A stretch of DNA of 5,076 bases from Alphaproteobacteria bacterium (GTDB lineage Bacteria; Pseudomonadota; Alphaproteobacteria; RF32; CAG-239): assembly GCA_017650255.1 (NCBI GenBank), contig JAGCFG010000079.1:1-5076 (forward strand), given 5' to 3'. The first letter of the stretch is position 1. Every line of letters starts with the position of its first letter. This document shows positions 4,244 through 5,076 of the stretch, piece by piece. The position numbers and the translations under genes were made by a program. The notes beneath the pieces are model-generated. The model made no database searches. It was given only the letters and a program-made list of their open reading frames with translations, and was not told the DNA's origin.

Positions 4244-5076
4244 ATTCCCAACTCCTGACAGATTACGGTTATTATGCCGGTCATAACTATCATCCAAATT
4301 ATCGCCGAGACGACAGCTTTTGTGGTTGAAACACCGACGCTATCGGCATTGCGTCCGCAATTTATGCCATAATAGCAACCGCATACGGCAATAACAATGC
4401 CAAAGATAAAACCATGAAATATACCGACCAGAAAGTTATTGAGACTGATTGCAGCCACTGATAATTCGTAATATTTTTGCATCGGTATCCCAAGCATTGT
4501 CACACCGACAAAAGCGCCGCCCATCATTCCCATTATATCGGACCACATGGTCAAAATCGGCATAGTAATAATTAGGGCCAACATACGAGGAGTAACCAAA
4601 AAATCTACCGAATTTATACCCATAGTCTTTAAGGCATCTATTTCCTCGTTTACCTGCATAGTACCGATGGCAGCGGCATAGGAGGCACCGGTTCTGCCGG
4701 CCATAATTATGCCGGTCATAATTGCCCCCATAATACGCGTCATACCAATGGTTACAAGGCTTGCCACATAAATTTGTGCACCAAAGGTTGTGAGCTGAAC
4801 TGCGCCGACAAAGGCCAAAATCAAACCGACCATAAAACTTATTAAAGATACAATAGGGAGCGCGTTTAAGCCACATGCTTCCAAGGCAGAAGAAAAATCA
4901 ATTCCGCGCATGAGCGATTTGCCAATCAGAACTTTGCCAAAGGCTATAATTGATTGTCCGATAAAGCTCAGACCTTTGCAGAAACTTTGGTATATATTAT
5001 AGCCCCAAGCGCCGATTGCTTCCAGGCTCCATGATGAGTTTTGGGCCGGTGCAGGAGGATTGCGGTTGACGGCAAA
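4240..5076 (-). CDS. mlaE: MlaE-type phospholipid ABC transporter permease, 5' end outside window
   Basis: This is the integral inner-membrane permease of the Mla-type complex. The frame is open from the right edge (5076) to TGA at 4242-4240, giving 278 visible residues; the true start lies beyond the window. An internal Met at 4911 is not the start, because 55 further in-frame codons precede it and include the amphipathic helix typical of MlaE (GLSFIGQSIIAFGKVLIGKS). The family core is clear: hydrophobic LPIVSLISFMVGLILAFVGA (visible 73-92), then GRTGASYAAAIGTMQVNEEI (127-146) continuing DALKTMGI, then FLVTPR. Further membrane segments follow near 165-190, 215-238 and 253-274. The extreme visible N-terminus (NRNPPAPAQNSSW) is a Pro-rich linker. 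It suggests an upstream fused STAS-like (MlaB-type) domain, as is common in alphaproteobacterial MlaE. It ends with an ATGA overlap onto mlaF. Confidence 0.93.
   Translation of the reverse strand, partial: FAVNRNPPAPAQNSSWSLEAIGAWGYNIYQSFCKGLSFIGQSIIAFGKVLIGKSLMRGIDFSSALEACGLNALPIVSLISFMVGLILAFVGAVQLTTFGAQIYVASLVTIGMTRIMGAIMTGIIMAGRTGASYAAAIGTMQVNEEIDALKTMGINSVDFLVTPRMLALIITMPILTMWSDIMGMMGGAFVGVTMLGIPMQKYYELSVAAISLNNFLVGIFHGFIFGIVIAVCGCYYGINCGRNADSVGVSTTKAVVSAIIWMIVMTGIITVICQELGI

Noticed and set aside
4244..4297. Upstream ATG (4297) that would lengthen MlaF by 18 residues
   Set aside because: It lies inside mlaE, and the added residues are unlike the ATPase family. ATG 4243 has better spacing from a ribosome site and a classic ATGA overlap.
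4436..4876. Minus-strand 146-codon frame inside mlaE, rich in Tyr, Cys, Gly and Arg
   Set aside because: It is an out-of-frame reading of the membrane-helix codons of mlaE, whose own frame matches a conserved family.
1..5076. tRNA, rRNA, CRISPR array or transposase gene
   Set aside because: No cloverleaf, rRNA-like stretch, spaced direct repeats or transposase motifs were seen on either strand.

Overview
The window looks like chromosomal DNA of a moderately AT-rich Gram-negative bacterium, most likely an alphaproteobacterium. The evidence is an outer-membrane lipid-transport (Mla/Pqi-type) operon with an MlaE permease that appears to carry an extra N-terminal domain and a PqiC-type lipoprotein in place of MlaC. 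Finer placement cannot be made by reading alone. Everything convincingly coding lies on the minus strand, so genes read from high to low coordinates.

Right part (5076 down to 2150): a tightly packed operon in the order mlaE (5' end outside the window), mlaF, mlaD and a PqiC-like lipoprotein. The reading frames overlap by 4 and 8 bases or are separated by 2 bases. Together they would encode an inner-membrane permease, its cytoplasmic ATPase, a membrane-anchored periplasmic MCE lipid-binding protein and an outer-membrane lipoprotein. This is a phospholipid shuttle between the two membranes that maintains envelope integrity.

Middle part (2140 down to 881): only 9 bases after the lipoprotein stop begins a complete but short FtsK/SpoIIIE-type DNA translocase motor (419 aa). 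It lacks the N-terminal membrane domain and has no recognisable C-terminal gamma (DNA-orienting) domain. It ends in a basic, tryptophan-containing tail of unknown origin. An in-frame stop just upstream shows that the missing N-terminus is not an annotation error.

Gap between 880 and 490: no large gene, but much structure. Just past the ftsK stop lie two diverged inverted copies of a roughly 50-base palindromic repeat (765-815 and 827-875), whose stem differences are compensatory, like a bacterial interspersed mosaic element. Further left are an extended -10 promoter (688-696), a consensus ribosome-binding site and a 42-codon cysteine-rich small ORF (658 to 530). That small ORF is folded over a three-tier nested inverted repeat, and its stop codon sits in the loop of a 10-bp terminator-like hairpin. 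This resembles a leader-peptide, attenuator or structured-RNA control region.

Left end (489 down to 1): a well-initiated but unrecognised gene that runs off the window edge. It is visibly more AT-rich than the operon. The leader and this orphan gene are the best candidates for something undescribed.
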